Below, piece by piece: positions 53,164-62,333 of a DNA stretch of 64,000 nucleotides. This DNA is from Promethearchaeota archaeon. GTDB taxonomy: Archaea > Asgardarchaeota > Lokiarchaeia > Sigyniarchaeales > SOKP01. Below the pieces are notes generated by a model, which was given only the letters and a program-made list of their open reading frames with translations, did not search any database and was not told the DNA's origin. The translations under genes and the position numbers were made by a program. How positions within the stretch are numbered: the stretch's first letter is position 1; each line of letters opens with the position of its first letter. The stretch is from NCBI GenBank assembly GCA_019894975.1, contig JAGXNO010000002.1, positions 124,001 to 188,000 on the forward strand. Reading direction: 5' to 3'.

Positions 53164-54420
53164 ATGACAACTCCAGATTTAAATACCAAAGAAACTGAAT
53201 GGGATAAAACTAGGAATTTAAAGAAACGAGAATCTATCATTCGCGTTAAAGACCTCAAGACGTACTTTCCAATTTTAGGAGGATTGTTTAAACGTAAAAT
53301 TGGAGAGGTTAAAGCTGTTGATGGAGTTACTTTCAATCTTTATAAAAATGAGACATTAGGTCTAGTGGGAGAAAGTGGGTGTGGTAAAACTACAATCGGA
53401 AACACCGTTTTAAACCTCGTAAAAAATACAGCAGGGGAGATATATTATGGTAAGAGAAGAGTGGATTTACGTAGAATCGAAGGAATAACTGAAAGGATTT
53501 TACAAAAATATAAAGTAATAGTGCTTTATGCCATCCCTCTACTATATACAAAAAATGCTCGAAAGATTGAAAAAACAATCTCTAATACCCCTTCATTTAT
53601 TAGACGCAAATTTGTTCAAATAAAAAACAAATTTCGACAACTTGAGAAAGATTTTCTAATAGATAAATTTTTAAGAAAAAAAATGCAAATGGTATTTCAA
53701 GATCCTGATGCTTCCTTAAATCCCCGGTGGAAGGTTGTAAATATAATTGGTGAACCCTTGAGAATTCTAGAAGGTCTTAACAAAAGAAGAAAAATTAGGA
53801 GAAGAGTTTTAGAACTATTAGAAAGGGTTTCTATGAAGGCTGAACATTTAGATCGATATCCTCATGAATTTTCTGGGGGTCAGAAGCAAAGAATTGTTAT
53901 TGCGAGGGCTTTAGCAAGCAATCCTGAAGTGATCATCCTGGATGAACCCACCTCCGCATTAGATGTATCGGTACAAGCCCAAATTCTTAATCTATTAAAA
54001 GATCTCCAGAAAGATTTCGATCTATCATACTTATTTATCACCCACGATCTTAGCGTTGTACAGCATATTGCAGATAGAATTGCTGTAATGTATTTGGGAA
54101 GGTTTGTTGAAACTGGGACTATTAATGAGGTATTTTACAACCCTACACACCCTTATACAAGAGCATTGTTATCAGCAAGACCCACATTCGATCCAAGTTC
54201 AAAAACAAACCGAACTATCTTAGAGGGTGATGTCCCAAGCCCAATTAACCCTCCTGAGGGTTGTGCTTTTCACCCAAGATGCCCCGAAAAAGATAATCAT
54301 ATCGGATGTGGTTTAGAACATCCTCGAAAGATTCATCTGGGAGGAGACCACTATATGATTTGTCTTCCCTTCAAAGATGAAACCAAGTCGTATGAAGGTA
54401 TGAAATTTATCTCAGATTAA
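53164..54420 (+). CDS. ABC importer ATPase, DppF/OppF type, with basic insertion
   Basis: Walker A 'GESGCGKT' (69-77 region), Q-loop 'MVFQDPDASLNP', signature 'FSGGQKQR', Walker B 'VIILDEPTSALD' and the Cys-containing tail ('GCAFHPRCPE') identify DppF. A basic, partly hydrophobic insertion of about 65 residues (100-165) separates Walker A from the Q-loop, unlike usual DppF. It pairs with the preceding ATPase. It is the last gene of the importer operon, with AT-rich sequence after its stop. Confidence 0.95.
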   Translation: MTTPDLNTKETEWDKTRNLKKRESIIRVKDLKTYFPILGGLFKRKIGEVKAVDGVTFNLYKNETLGLVGESGCGKTTIGNTVLNLVKNTAGEIYYGKRRVDLRRIEGITERILQKYKVIVLYAIPLLYTKNARKIEKTISNTPSFIRRKFVQIKNKFRQLEKDFLIDKFLRKKMQMVFQDPDASLNPRWKVVNIIGEPLRILEGLNKRRKIRRRVLELLERVSMKAEHLDRYPHEFSGGQKQRIVIARALASNPEVIILDEPTSALDVSVQAQILNLLKDLQKDFDLSYLFITHDLSVVQHIADRIAVMYLGRFVETGTINEVFYNPTHPYTRALLSARPTFDPSSKTNRTILEGDVPSPINPPEGCAFHPRCPEKDNHIGCGLEHPRKIHLGGDHYMICLPFKDETKSYEGMKFISD

Positions 54421-54527
54421 ATTAATTAATTTTTTTATCTATTTTTATTATTAATTTTCATCAGATAATTATATTTTCTAATATTAATTCTTATTAGAAC
54501 ACTAATTAATTAGAAATTATCTTTAAT

Positions 54528-55697
54528 ATGTCAAAAAACTCTCAAATTTATATAATAAAAACATCTCCAAAAACAATTTTAGAAGACTATCATAAATTAT
54601 TACACCTTGCAGATTATCAACAACACATAAGTTCCTCTAGTAAAATAATTGTAAAATTAAATTTGAGTTGGTCGAAATTTTTTCCATCATGCTCTAGTCC
54701 TCCCTGGCAGCTTGAAGGTGTTCTCAAAACTTTGATTGATGATGGATATGATCCAAAGAAAATCTTTACTGCTGAGAATCGAACAGTTGTAACAAACATC
54801 GAAAAGGGATTAAAAGGGAATAAATGGAATCCAATAATAAAAAAATATAATGTTTGGTTTGTACCACTAACACGTATCCCATTTGTATCATATGAGTCTC
54901 TAAAACCTAAATTTTTAAAGCTTAAGGATAGACAACTGCATGCACTCGATTCAAAAATATTCCCTGAAGGATTTAAAATCCCGCAATTTTATGTAGGAAA
55001 ACCAATAATCCATCTCCCTACAATGAAAACTCATGGTCATACTGGAGCAATGGGGGGTTCATTAAAAAAAACCTCTGAGGAAATGAGGCACGGAGGTATT
55101 ACCTGTGCTATGAAAAATGCTTTTGGAGGACTGTTAACAAAAAGAAGACATTTTTCACATCAATATATGTCTGAAGTTTTAGTAGATCTCTTAATTATCC
55201 AAAAACAAATCCATCCTCAAATTTTTTCGGTAGTTGACGGAACAGTTTGTGGTGATGGAGCAGGACCAAGAACAATGATCCCTCGTATCAAAAACTATAT
55301 AATTGCTGGTTATGATCAAGTTGCTGTTGATGCGGTTGTGGCTCGAATGTTTGGTTTTCAGCCATTGGATCTTCCTGCGATTAAACTAGCTCATGATGAA
55401 GGTTTAGGATGTGGAGATTTTGATCAAATTGAAATAGTTGGGGAAGATATCTCTAATATCAATTGGAATTTTAGGGTAAAACGTAGCATAGTAATTTGGG
55501 GAGATCAAATGGTAAGAAAAGGGCCATTACAATTTCTCTATCCTTTATTTCGAAATGAACTCTTCTTTTTAGGACCTACTTTTGCATCCATGATATTTCA
55601 TGATATGATATGGTATCCGACAATAGGGAAGAAAAGGATTAATAAATTTTATGAAACAGAATGGGGAAAGAAATTCAAGGAATATCCTGCAAAATAA
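54528..55697 (+). CDS. DUF362 domain protein
   Basis: The family is recognised by 'KIIVKLNLSW', 'IIHLPTMKTHGHTGAMGGSLK', 'CAMKNAFGGLL' and 'DGTVCGDGAGPR', then 'AGYDQVAVDAVVARMFGF'. Length is 389 residues with no ferredoxin domain attached. DUF362 proteins are widespread in anaerobes and their function is not established. It stands alone downstream of the importer and is convergent to tlyA. Confidence 0.85.
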   Translation: MSKNSQIYIIKTSPKTILEDYHKLLHLADYQQHISSSSKIIVKLNLSWSKFFPSCSSPPWQLEGVLKTLIDDGYDPKKIFTAENRTVVTNIEKGLKGNKWNPIIKKYNVWFVPLTRIPFVSYESLKPKFLKLKDRQLHALDSKIFPEGFKIPQFYVGKPIIHLPTMKTHGHTGAMGGSLKKTSEEMRHGGITCAMKNAFGGLLTKRRHFSHQYMSEVLVDLLIIQKQIHPQIFSVVDGTVCGDGAGPRTMIPRIKNYIIAGYDQVAVDAVVARMFGFQPLDLPAIKLAHDEGLGCGDFDQIEIVGEDISNINWNFRVKRSIVIWGDQMVRKGPLQFLYPLFRNELFFLGPTFASMIFHDMIWYPTIGKKRINKFYETEWGKKFKEYPAK

Positions 55698-55724
55698 AAC
55701 CGAACTAAACTAATATTACTCCTT

Positions 55725-56531
55725 TTAATAATTTAAATCTTTTTCTTTAGTTGCATTCTTAATTAAGTTATTAAAATCAAGCTTCAAGCCTGAATCTTTT
55801 AATTTTAAGTTAATAAAGAATTCATTTGAATCCTCTTTCCCTAAAATTGGAGATTTGATGAGATGAATTGGAAAAAATTGGTTATTATTACACCATTGAA
55901 TTAGATCTATGAGAATTTGATGAAGTCGAGGCGGATCTTGTTTCGATTTAAAATTAACCTTAACATCATTCTCATTCTCAATTTCAAAAAATGGTTTTAT
56001 CAATGCTATTATCTCTCCACTTTCCTTAATTACTGGTTTTACCTGTGGAAGAATTATTTTTAAAGAAGCGAATGTGATATCGATAGTACATAAATCGACT
56101 TTTTCTTGAATATTTATTGAATTACGAGCGTCTATACCTAGCATAGGAACTACTCGTTCTTTGTTTTTTTCACATCTTAGTGAAGGATGTAACATATCAG
56201 TCGCATTATCTATAGCATACACTTTTTTGGCTCCGTGTTTTAAAAGACAATCTGTAAATCCCCCTACGGAAGCCCCTACATCCATACAAATTTTTCCATC
56301 AACTATTATTGAAAATTCTTTTAAAGCAGCTTCCAATTTTAATCCTCCTTTACCGACATAAGGAAAATCTTTTTCCAATTCAACTTTAAGAGAATTTTCT
56401 ACTTTCTTTCCTGGTTTTTGAATTATTTTTCCATCTACCTTTACAAAACCATTTATAATTAACCATTGAGCTTTAGTTCTGCTTTCAACTAACCTTCTTT
56501 CTACTAAAATAATATCAATTCTTTCCTTCAT
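55725..56531 (-). CDS. tlyA: TlyA-type rRNA 2'-O-methyltransferase (S4 domain plus FtsJ domain)
   Basis: An N-terminal S4 RNA-binding domain (residues 1-60, 'RIDIILVERRLVESRTKAQWLI') leads into a methyltransferase with 'CMDVGASVGGFTDCLLKHGAKKVYAID' as the SAM site. The tetrad includes Lys in 'GKGGLKLEAAL', Asp in 'TIDITFASL' and Lys in 'ALIKPFFE'. TlyA methylates 16S and 23S rRNA in bacteria. It is not typical of archaea, so transfer from bacteria is likely. It is 13 bases downstream of the acyltransferase gene, possibly co-transcribed. Confidence 0.92.
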   Translation of the reverse strand: MKERIDIILVERRLVESRTKAQWLIINGFVKVDGKIIQKPGKKVENSLKVELEKDFPYVGKGGLKLEAALKEFSIIVDGKICMDVGASVGGFTDCLLKHGAKKVYAIDNATDMLHPSLRCEKNKERVVPMLGIDARNSINIQEKVDLCTIDITFASLKIILPQVKPVIKESGEIIALIKPFFEIENENDVKVNFKSKQDPPRLHQILIDLIQWCNNNQFFPIHLIKSPILGKEDSNEFFINLKLKDSGLKLDFNNLIKNATKEKDLNY

Positions 56532-56544
56532 TAATTTTAATCCT

Positions 56545-57636
56545 CTATTTCTTGCTTCTTAATATTTCTTCAATTCTCATTGAGATTTTTAAACTCAGAA
56601 TACTAATTTGAGCCTTGAGAGATGCTTTCTGTTCCCATTTTTTATATATAACTCGAAATACTAATCCTATAGAAAAAAAAGCACCCACAGCCGCAAACCA
56701 AATGCTAACTAAATCCAGTTGATTTAGAAAAAGAAAGTATAGTACATTATGAGCTAAATAAATAGATAAGGAATAATAGGAATAGTAAAATATCAATTTA
56801 TAACTCTTTTTGGTTGCCATGAGACTAGTTCTTTCAATTAATAATAGAATAGACAGAATAACAATATCAATTCCTATAGAATAAATTATCCAAGAAAGGC
56901 TCTTCCTTCTTAGAAATGTAGGATAGTTCAATATTATTCCAGAAATTATCAGAAATAATCCAATTATCAATAAATATATCAATACTTTCTTTAAATTCTG
57001 ACTATTTCTAACATTTATAGATTCATGGATTATATCCCCTATAACTGTTCCGATAAGGAAAAATGGGAAGAAAATAAGAATAGGATCTTGAGCAATGCCA
57101 TTATAAAGGATATGAAATAATAATCCAAAAAAATTTGATTCTCCTTGATGAGGTAATAACGTTGAAAAAAGAAATAGATGTAAAGTAATAATTCCCACAG
57201 CAAATACAATCCTAACATATTTCAAAGTTTTTAATAATGGCCAGGCTATAAAGAGGGAAATTGCGGCTGTCAATAATACAAACCATATCCAAATCATGGT
57301 TGGATCATTAAATACAATCGGTACAGGTATATTATAGATAATGGCTATTATGAAAATAAAAAAAGCACGAAAAAAATATGAATTTCTCACTATTCGATAA
57401 TTTAAACCGTCTGATTCTTCGATTTTACTGAGTCTTTTTCTATATGATAAAGTCACACTTACCCCAGATATGAATAAAAATCCTGAAGCACCAATTGGAT
57501 CAATAATCATTATTGTAATTGAATACAGCCAACTATAATCAGATTTCAACCACCAATTGATAAGATGGTTTAAAACCATCCAAGCCATGCATAATCCTCG
57601 AAAAATATCAATACTTTTTAGTCTTTGAAATCTCAT
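56545..57636 (-). CDS. DUF1624/HGSNAT-like membrane acyltransferase, copy 2
   Basis: A multi-pass protein beginning 'RLKSIDIFRGLCMAWMVLNHLINWW', followed by 'PIGASGFLFISGVSVTLSYRKR', the signature of DUF1624 (heparan-alpha-glucosaminide N-acetyltransferase-like). About ten helices. It is a paralogue of the next gene upstream (33-base gap) and probably acetylates a surface glycan or lipid-linked sugar. Substrate unknown. Confidence 0.85.
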   Translation of the reverse strand: MRFQRLKSIDIFRGLCMAWMVLNHLINWWLKSDYSWLYSITIMIIDPIGASGFLFISGVSVTLSYRKRLSKIEESDGLNYRIVRNSYFFRAFFIFIIAIIYNIPVPIVFNDPTMIWIWFVLLTAAISLFIAWPLLKTLKYVRIVFAVGIITLHLFLFSTLLPHQGESNFFGLLFHILYNGIAQDPILIFFPFFLIGTVIGDIIHESINVRNSQNLKKVLIYLLIIGLFLIISGIILNYPTFLRRKSLSWIIYSIGIDIVILSILLLIERTSLMATKKSYKLIFYYSYYSLSIYLAHNVLYFLFLNQLDLVSIWFAAVGAFFSIGLVFRVIYKKWEQKASLKAQISILSLKISMRIEEILRSKK

Positions 57637-57669
57637 TCTAAGTAAGTATCTTCCTTTTTATTATAGTTC

Positions 57670-58806
57670 TCAATCATCCTTTTTTAGGATCTTAATAAAA
57701 TCCTTTTTTTCCTTCCTTGCAAATTTCACAGCTAATAGGCCTACTTGAACTTTCAATGAAAATTTGCGCTCTAGTTTATCATAAATTAATCTTAAAAGTA
57801 TACCATAAAGTATAACCGTTGCTATGATAAAAATCCATATATTATATCTTGTTAGCAAACCATAGAAAGGAAAGAAATTAATATTTTGTAAAAGAAATAG
57901 GGTAAGTGAATAATAAGAAAAATAGAATAGAAATTTATAGCTCTTTTTAGCCCCTATAATTTCAAATTCTTCAAAAATAAGAAAGATTAATAGAATGATT
58001 AAATCTAAACCTAATGAATAAATCAACCACCAAATATTTGTCTTTATCGTAAGAATTTTTTCAGAGAAGAGATCTGGAAATAAAAAGGAAATTCCGAGAG
58101 TGATAAGAATAACCCCACCCGATAATAAAGGGATAAAAATTTTTTTTCTAAAAGCTATTTTTCTTTCAATTTTATTTTCTATTAATGAAAAATCATAAAG
58201 GATGTCTCCTATAACAGTTCCTATAAGAAAAAAAGTAAAGAAAGATAAAATGGGATTTTGATCTAATGAATTATAAAAGAAATAGAAGATAATTCCCGGT
58301 ATATTTGTTTTCCCCTCATACGGACGTAAGATAGCCAATATAATTAGATTAACAATCCAAATTAAACATCCACTAACAATTCTGACTAATTTTGATGTCC
58401 TAAGAAAGGGCCAAGCAAATATAAGGCACATTGCGACAGTTAATATAATAAACCATTTCCATATATTCAACGGATCAAAGAATTCAATCGCAACAATGCA
58501 ATTATATACCAAAGCAAGCCCCATTATTAACAATCCTCGAATTAAATATTCCTTTTTTACTGTTTCAGAACTATGTTCTTTGTGATTCTTAGCTCTTCCC
58601 ATTCTTTTTCTATAAGAGATCATTGTACTCACTCCTGATATAAATACGAACCCAGCAGCACCTAATGCGGAAAAAAGGGATACATAAACATAGAATAACC
58701 AATCATCGACAGGATGAGACCACCAATCAATCATGTGACCAACCATAATATAGACCATCCCTAGTCCTCGAAAAATATCAACACTTTTTATTCTTTTATT
58801 AAGCAT
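57670..58806 (-). CDS. DUF1624/HGSNAT-like membrane acyltransferase, copy 1
   Basis: Same architecture as its neighbour: 'RIKSVDIFRGLGMVYIMVGHMIDWW' then 'LGAAGFVFISGVSTMISYRKRMG', with about ten transmembrane helices in 378 residues. Sequence agreement over the whole length shows a tandem duplication. The two might act as a pair or acetylate different sugars. Upstream it is 28 bases from the RuvC-fold gene on the same strand. Confidence 0.85.
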   Translation of the reverse strand: MLNKRIKSVDIFRGLGMVYIMVGHMIDWWSHPVDDWLFYVYVSLFSALGAAGFVFISGVSTMISYRKRMGRAKNHKEHSSETVKKEYLIRGLLIMGLALVYNCIVAIEFFDPLNIWKWFIILTVAMCLIFAWPFLRTSKLVRIVSGCLIWIVNLIILAILRPYEGKTNIPGIIFYFFYNSLDQNPILSFFTFFLIGTVIGDILYDFSLIENKIERKIAFRKKIFIPLLSGGVILITLGISFLFPDLFSEKILTIKTNIWWLIYSLGLDLIILLIFLIFEEFEIIGAKKSYKFLFYFSYYSLTLFLLQNINFFPFYGLLTRYNIWIFIIATVILYGILLRLIYDKLERKFSLKVQVGLLAVKFARKEKKDFIKILKKDD

Positions 58807-58834
58807 CTCAATATATTACATTTCTTTTTATTAT

Positions 58835-59671
58835 TTAGTTAAAAATTTCAGAAGATTCACTTAAAGAAATTTCATTATTTAATATTTTATCTATTATATC
58901 TTTCAATTTAATTTTTGAATCTTTTAAATCTCCATTAATTTTCTGCTCTTTACTGTTATTTGAATCTTGAAATCTAATCTGTCTGTATTTTACCAAATTA
59001 TTTAATTGATTTACTTCTATCCCATCCCTCATAGCTAATATTAACGCGGAAAGCTCGTGTTTCGTTCTGAATTTTTTTTTAATACCTTGAATTCTTATTT
59101 TTGATGATTTTGATTCATCTATTAAGAAGACCTTTAAATTTTCTCTATTTGGAAACAATTCTGTAATTTCTTGTATTAAGTCTAAAGATAACGGTAAAAC
59201 TCCACTTCCAAATTTAAATATTATCTTTAGAAGGTTAGGATGATTAGTTTGAAAACAATTTACATAATCATTTATAACATTAGTAATCCCAATTTTATCA
59301 AAAAAAGTGTGAGAAACAAAATAATAATCATCTAAAAAAACGACTAAGCCAATTTTTTTCGAACCAGGATCTATAGAAAATATCAATTTGGAATAATATT
59401 CCTTATATCCTATTCTATATGCAGCTATAATTTTATAGATATAGTGATTAAAATTATCTTGTTTATCATACGCCATAATCTTTAGTTTTTTATAATTAAC
59501 CCTTAAGTTATGAGTATCCTCGATTGTTGTAAGAAGTAAGGAGTGAAGATCTGGGATCTTTGAAATCCCACTTAAAATTTTGAACTGAATATTTCTTCTA
59601 TTTAGTTCTCTATTTAATCGGTAAAAAAAATTTAAATTCTCTGTATGCAGATATAAAATTTTATTTTTCAA
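58835..59671 (-). CDS. RuvC/RNase H-fold protein, putative nuclease
   Basis: The central segment 'LIFSIDPGSKKIGLVVFLDD' is a RuvC-like first strand with a conserved Asp101. A second acidic residue is Glu186 ('VFLIDESKSSKIR'), and the final helix 'KHELSALILAMRDG' has Glu206 and Asp216, matching RuvC's last acidic helix. The N-terminal 90 residues and the Lys/Asp-rich tail are not recognised. It is divergent from a RecA-family ATPase across 44 bases, which suggests DNA repair or recombination. Activity is not proven; it is shorter than DUF460-type archaeal RuvC-like proteins. Confidence 0.65.
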   Translation of the reverse strand: MKNKILYLHTENLNFFYRLNRELNRRNIQFKILSGISKIPDLHSLLLTTIEDTHNLRVNYKKLKIMAYDKQDNFNHYIYKIIAAYRIGYKEYYSKLIFSIDPGSKKIGLVVFLDDYYFVSHTFFDKIGITNVINDYVNCFQTNHPNLLKIIFKFGSGVLPLSLDLIQEITELFPNRENLKVFLIDESKSSKIRIQGIKKKFRTKHELSALILAMRDGIEVNQLNNLVKYRQIRFQDSNNSKEQKINGDLKDSKIKLKDIIDKILNNEISLSESSEIFN

Positions 59672-59715
59672 ATTATAATTATTAATATTAAGTAAAATTA
59701 ATAATTTTTAATTAA

Positions 59716-60405
59716 ATGATATTTCCAATCCCAATTTTGAATGCATATTTTAAAAGGAACCCCTTTGGTAAAGGTATAGTTTCAGTATGGGGAGACTTTG
59801 GTGTTGGAAAAACAACTTTTGCACTTCAAACCTTATATAATACAAATAAAAAGGGAAGCGAATCAATTTATATTTTTACTAAACCGACATTTCCTTATGA
59901 AAGAATTAATAGAATTATGCAAGAATCAAAGGAGGATCTAGATCATATTAGTTTTGTCAGACTTGAAAATTTTAATGATTTGCATAATTTAGTATTTAAT
60001 TTAGAGTTCCTCATTCTAAAAAAGTCAAATACAAAAGAAAATTTGTATAAGCTCATTGTAATTGATTCATTGACAGACTTGTATAGATTGGAATTGAATA
60101 GGGAAAAAAAGGATATGAACTATAATTTGAATTATCGTTTAAATCAAATTTTAGCAAATCTTTTCTATTTAAGTGAACACTATGACATAGATATCTTGGT
60201 TATTAATGAAAAGGTCCAGATAAGAGAAAACGATCAAAATATAGAAATTCAGAGTGGAGGTAAAGTGATGGAGTATTGGGTAACATTAGATATAAAAATT
60301 GAGCGCACAGAAGTCTTAAAAGAGAGAGAGATTATTTTAACAAATCATTCAAATGGTGATCATATAAATTTTCGATCCAATTTAACTGAAAATGGATTTC
60401 AATAA
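59716..60405 (+). CDS. RecA-superfamily ATPase, RadB-like
   Basis: A single RecA core of 229 residues without N-terminal helix-hairpin-helix domain. Walker A is GDFGVGKT (26-33) and Walker B 'YKLIVIDSLTDLY'. The rest ('YIFTKPTFPYERINRI') fits RadB or archaeal KaiC-like ATPases. It is divergent from the RuvC-fold gene and followed by trm1, with a second RecA-family gene near the end of the window. Role in recombination or its regulation is inferred. Confidence 0.8.
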   Translation: MIFPIPILNAYFKRNPFGKGIVSVWGDFGVGKTTFALQTLYNTNKKGSESIYIFTKPTFPYERINRIMQESKEDLDHISFVRLENFNDLHNLVFNLEFLILKKSNTKENLYKLIVIDSLTDLYRLELNREKKDMNYNLNYRLNQILANLFYLSEHYDIDILVINEKVQIRENDQNIEIQSGGKVMEYWVTLDIKIERTEVLKEREIILTNHSNGDHINFRSNLTENGFQ

Positions 60406-60449
60406 TAATAACAAAGATATGTGCGTTAATATATAAAATAAATAAAAGA

Positions 60450-61691
60450 ATGGAAAAGCAAATGAATCTGAATTTAACTACAATCCAAGAAGCAGGATTA
60501 AAATTTTTAATTAATGCTGCTGATAAAAACTCAATTCCTTCAAAATCTATGGCAGTCTTCTATAACAAAAAGATGGAAATCAATAGGGATATTACTAATT
60601 TAGCTATTATGGCTTATAACAGGAGTGTAAATCAAGACTCTCTAACAATAGTAGATCCCATGGCGGCCTCAGGAATAGGTTCCATAAGAATGTTAAAGGA
60701 ATGTAATAATATCAAAAAGATATATATTAATGACATAAATCCGATAGCGGTTGATCTTATTCATAAAAATTTATCTTTAAACGAATTAAATAGTCAGTCA
60801 GCCAAAATCGAAGTGTCAAGAAAAGACTCAAGTTATTTGTTTTCAGAAATTACACAGAATTCTTATAACCATTCTGATAATGATCAAAAAAAACCCAACA
60901 TTATTTCAATTGACCCCTTCGGCACTCCGAATTTATACTTAGATGCTGCTTTTAAAGCGATACAAAAGGTAAACGGATTATTATGCATTACTGCAACTGA
61001 TACAGCTGTTCTTTTTGGAGTAAGACCATTAAGCTGTATTCGAAAGTACATGGCCAAACCCTTGCATACAGAATATTGTAAAGAAATTGGTGCCCGAATT
61101 TTACTATACTTTATATCTAGAATTGCAAATATTAATAATATGGGAATTCTACCCCTTTTAACATTTTATAACTCACATTTTATAAGAGTATTTTGTTTAA
61201 CTTTCAAAAATCGAAATGAGATTACAAAATTCTTTAAAAATTACACATACTCAATACATTGTAATAATTGTGGATTTCGCTCAATTCTTCAAGGTGATTA
61301 TTTTCAGCCAACCATAAATTGTCCTGCTTGTAAGCAAAATAACTGTATCGATTATGCGGGACCTCTCTGGGATAATGAAATTCATGATGCTGATTTTGTA
61401 AACGAAATGATTGAATTGAATAATCATCTTCATTATGACAATAAAAAAAGAATAGACAAGTTATTAAACCTCATTAAGGAAGAAATTAATAAACCTATTT
61501 TTTATTACAATATTCATAAATTAAGTAAAATTTTAAAAATTTCAAATATTCCAAAATTAGAAGAAATCATTTCTCATATCAAGAATAAAGGATATCAAAT
61601 ATCAAGGACTCATTTTGATTTCTTATCAGTTAAAACCAATATGGATAATATATCACTCAAAAATATGTTATTAGAATTAGGAAAAAATTAG
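60450..61691 (+). CDS. trm1: tRNA (guanine26-N2)-dimethyltransferase Trm1
   Basis: The SAM site 'VDPMAASGIGSIRMLKE', 'INDINPIAVDLIHKNL', catalytic 'IDPFGTPNLYLDAA' and 'LCITATDTAVLFG' identify Trm1. The C-terminal half carries the zinc-like 'CNNCGFRS' and 'CPAC' knuckles. It dimethylates G26 of tRNA. Length of 413 residues is normal. It stops six bases before the TTG-start methyltransferase gene, so the two RNA-modification genes are one operon. Confidence 0.95.
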   Translation: MEKQMNLNLTTIQEAGLKFLINAADKNSIPSKSMAVFYNKKMEINRDITNLAIMAYNRSVNQDSLTIVDPMAASGIGSIRMLKECNNIKKIYINDINPIAVDLIHKNLSLNELNSQSAKIEVSRKDSSYLFSEITQNSYNHSDNDQKKPNIISIDPFGTPNLYLDAAFKAIQKVNGLLCITATDTAVLFGVRPLSCIRKYMAKPLHTEYCKEIGARILLYFISRIANINNMGILPLLTFYNSHFIRVFCLTFKNRNEITKFFKNYTYSIHCNNCGFRSILQGDYFQPTINCPACKQNNCIDYAGPLWDNEIHDADFVNEMIELNNHLHYDNKKRIDKLLNLIKEEINKPIFYYNIHKLSKILKISNIPKLEEIISHIKNKGYQISRTHFDFLSVKTNMDNISLKNMLLELGKN

Positions 61692-61697
61692 ATTGAA

Positions 61698-62333
61698 TTG
61701 ACAGACAATAAAGGAAACCATAAACTAGATCCCCATTATCAAAAAGCTAAAAGAGAGGGATATAGAGCAAGATCAGCTTACAAATTGTTAGATATCCAAA
61801 AAAGGTACAATATCTTCAAAAGAGCTTTTAAAATTTTAGACTTAGGATGTGCTCCTGGTTCTTGGCTTCAAGTCACTAAAAAATTTGCTGAAGATAATAT
61901 AATTAAATATAATGACCAATATTACCATAGAGATAATTATATAATTTTGGGCGTAGATATCAAGAACGTATCTCCTATTGAAAAAGTTGATATATTGAGA
62001 ATGGATTTTACCGAACCCATTTTTCAAAATAAAATTACATCCTATTTTGATGGTAAAATAGATTTGATACTATCAGATGCTTCAGTAAATAAATCTGGTA
62101 ATAAATTTACAGATCATTTGAAACAAATACATCTTTGTTACGCCATTCTTGAATTAGCAAAAATTCATTTGAAATATAAAGGTGTTTTAGTAATGAAAAC
62201 ATTTCAAGGATCTGATTATGACTCATTAATAAGAACCTTTAAACCAGAGTTTAGAATATTGAAAACATACAAACCAGCTTCATCAAAAAAAAGGAGTAAT
62301 GAAATCTATCTTGTCGGATTACAGAAAAAATAA
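61698..62333 (+). CDS. rlmE: FtsJ/RlmE-type RNA 2'-O-methyltransferase
   Basis: The gene uses a TTG start, supported by the six-base gap from trm1 and by 'YRARSAYKLLDI' at the usual distance. 'ILDLGCAPGSWLQV' binds SAM. The K-D-K-E tetrad is seen in 'SAYKLLD', 'LILSDASVN', 'VMKTFQG' and 'SNEIYLV'. Length is 211 residues. It methylates rRNA (the U2552-type site) or tRNA, as in archaeal and eukaryotic FtsJ/Trm7 relatives. Its stop codon abuts that of the TFE-beta-like gene with no spacer. Confidence 0.93.
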   Translation: MTDNKGNHKLDPHYQKAKREGYRARSAYKLLDIQKRYNIFKRAFKILDLGCAPGSWLQVTKKFAEDNIIKYNDQYYHRDNYIILGVDIKNVSPIEKVDILRMDFTEPIFQNKITSYFDGKIDLILSDASVNKSGNKFTDHLKQIHLCYAILELAKIHLKYKGVLVMKTFQGSDYDSLIRTFKPEFRILKTYKPASSKKRSNEIYLVGLQKK

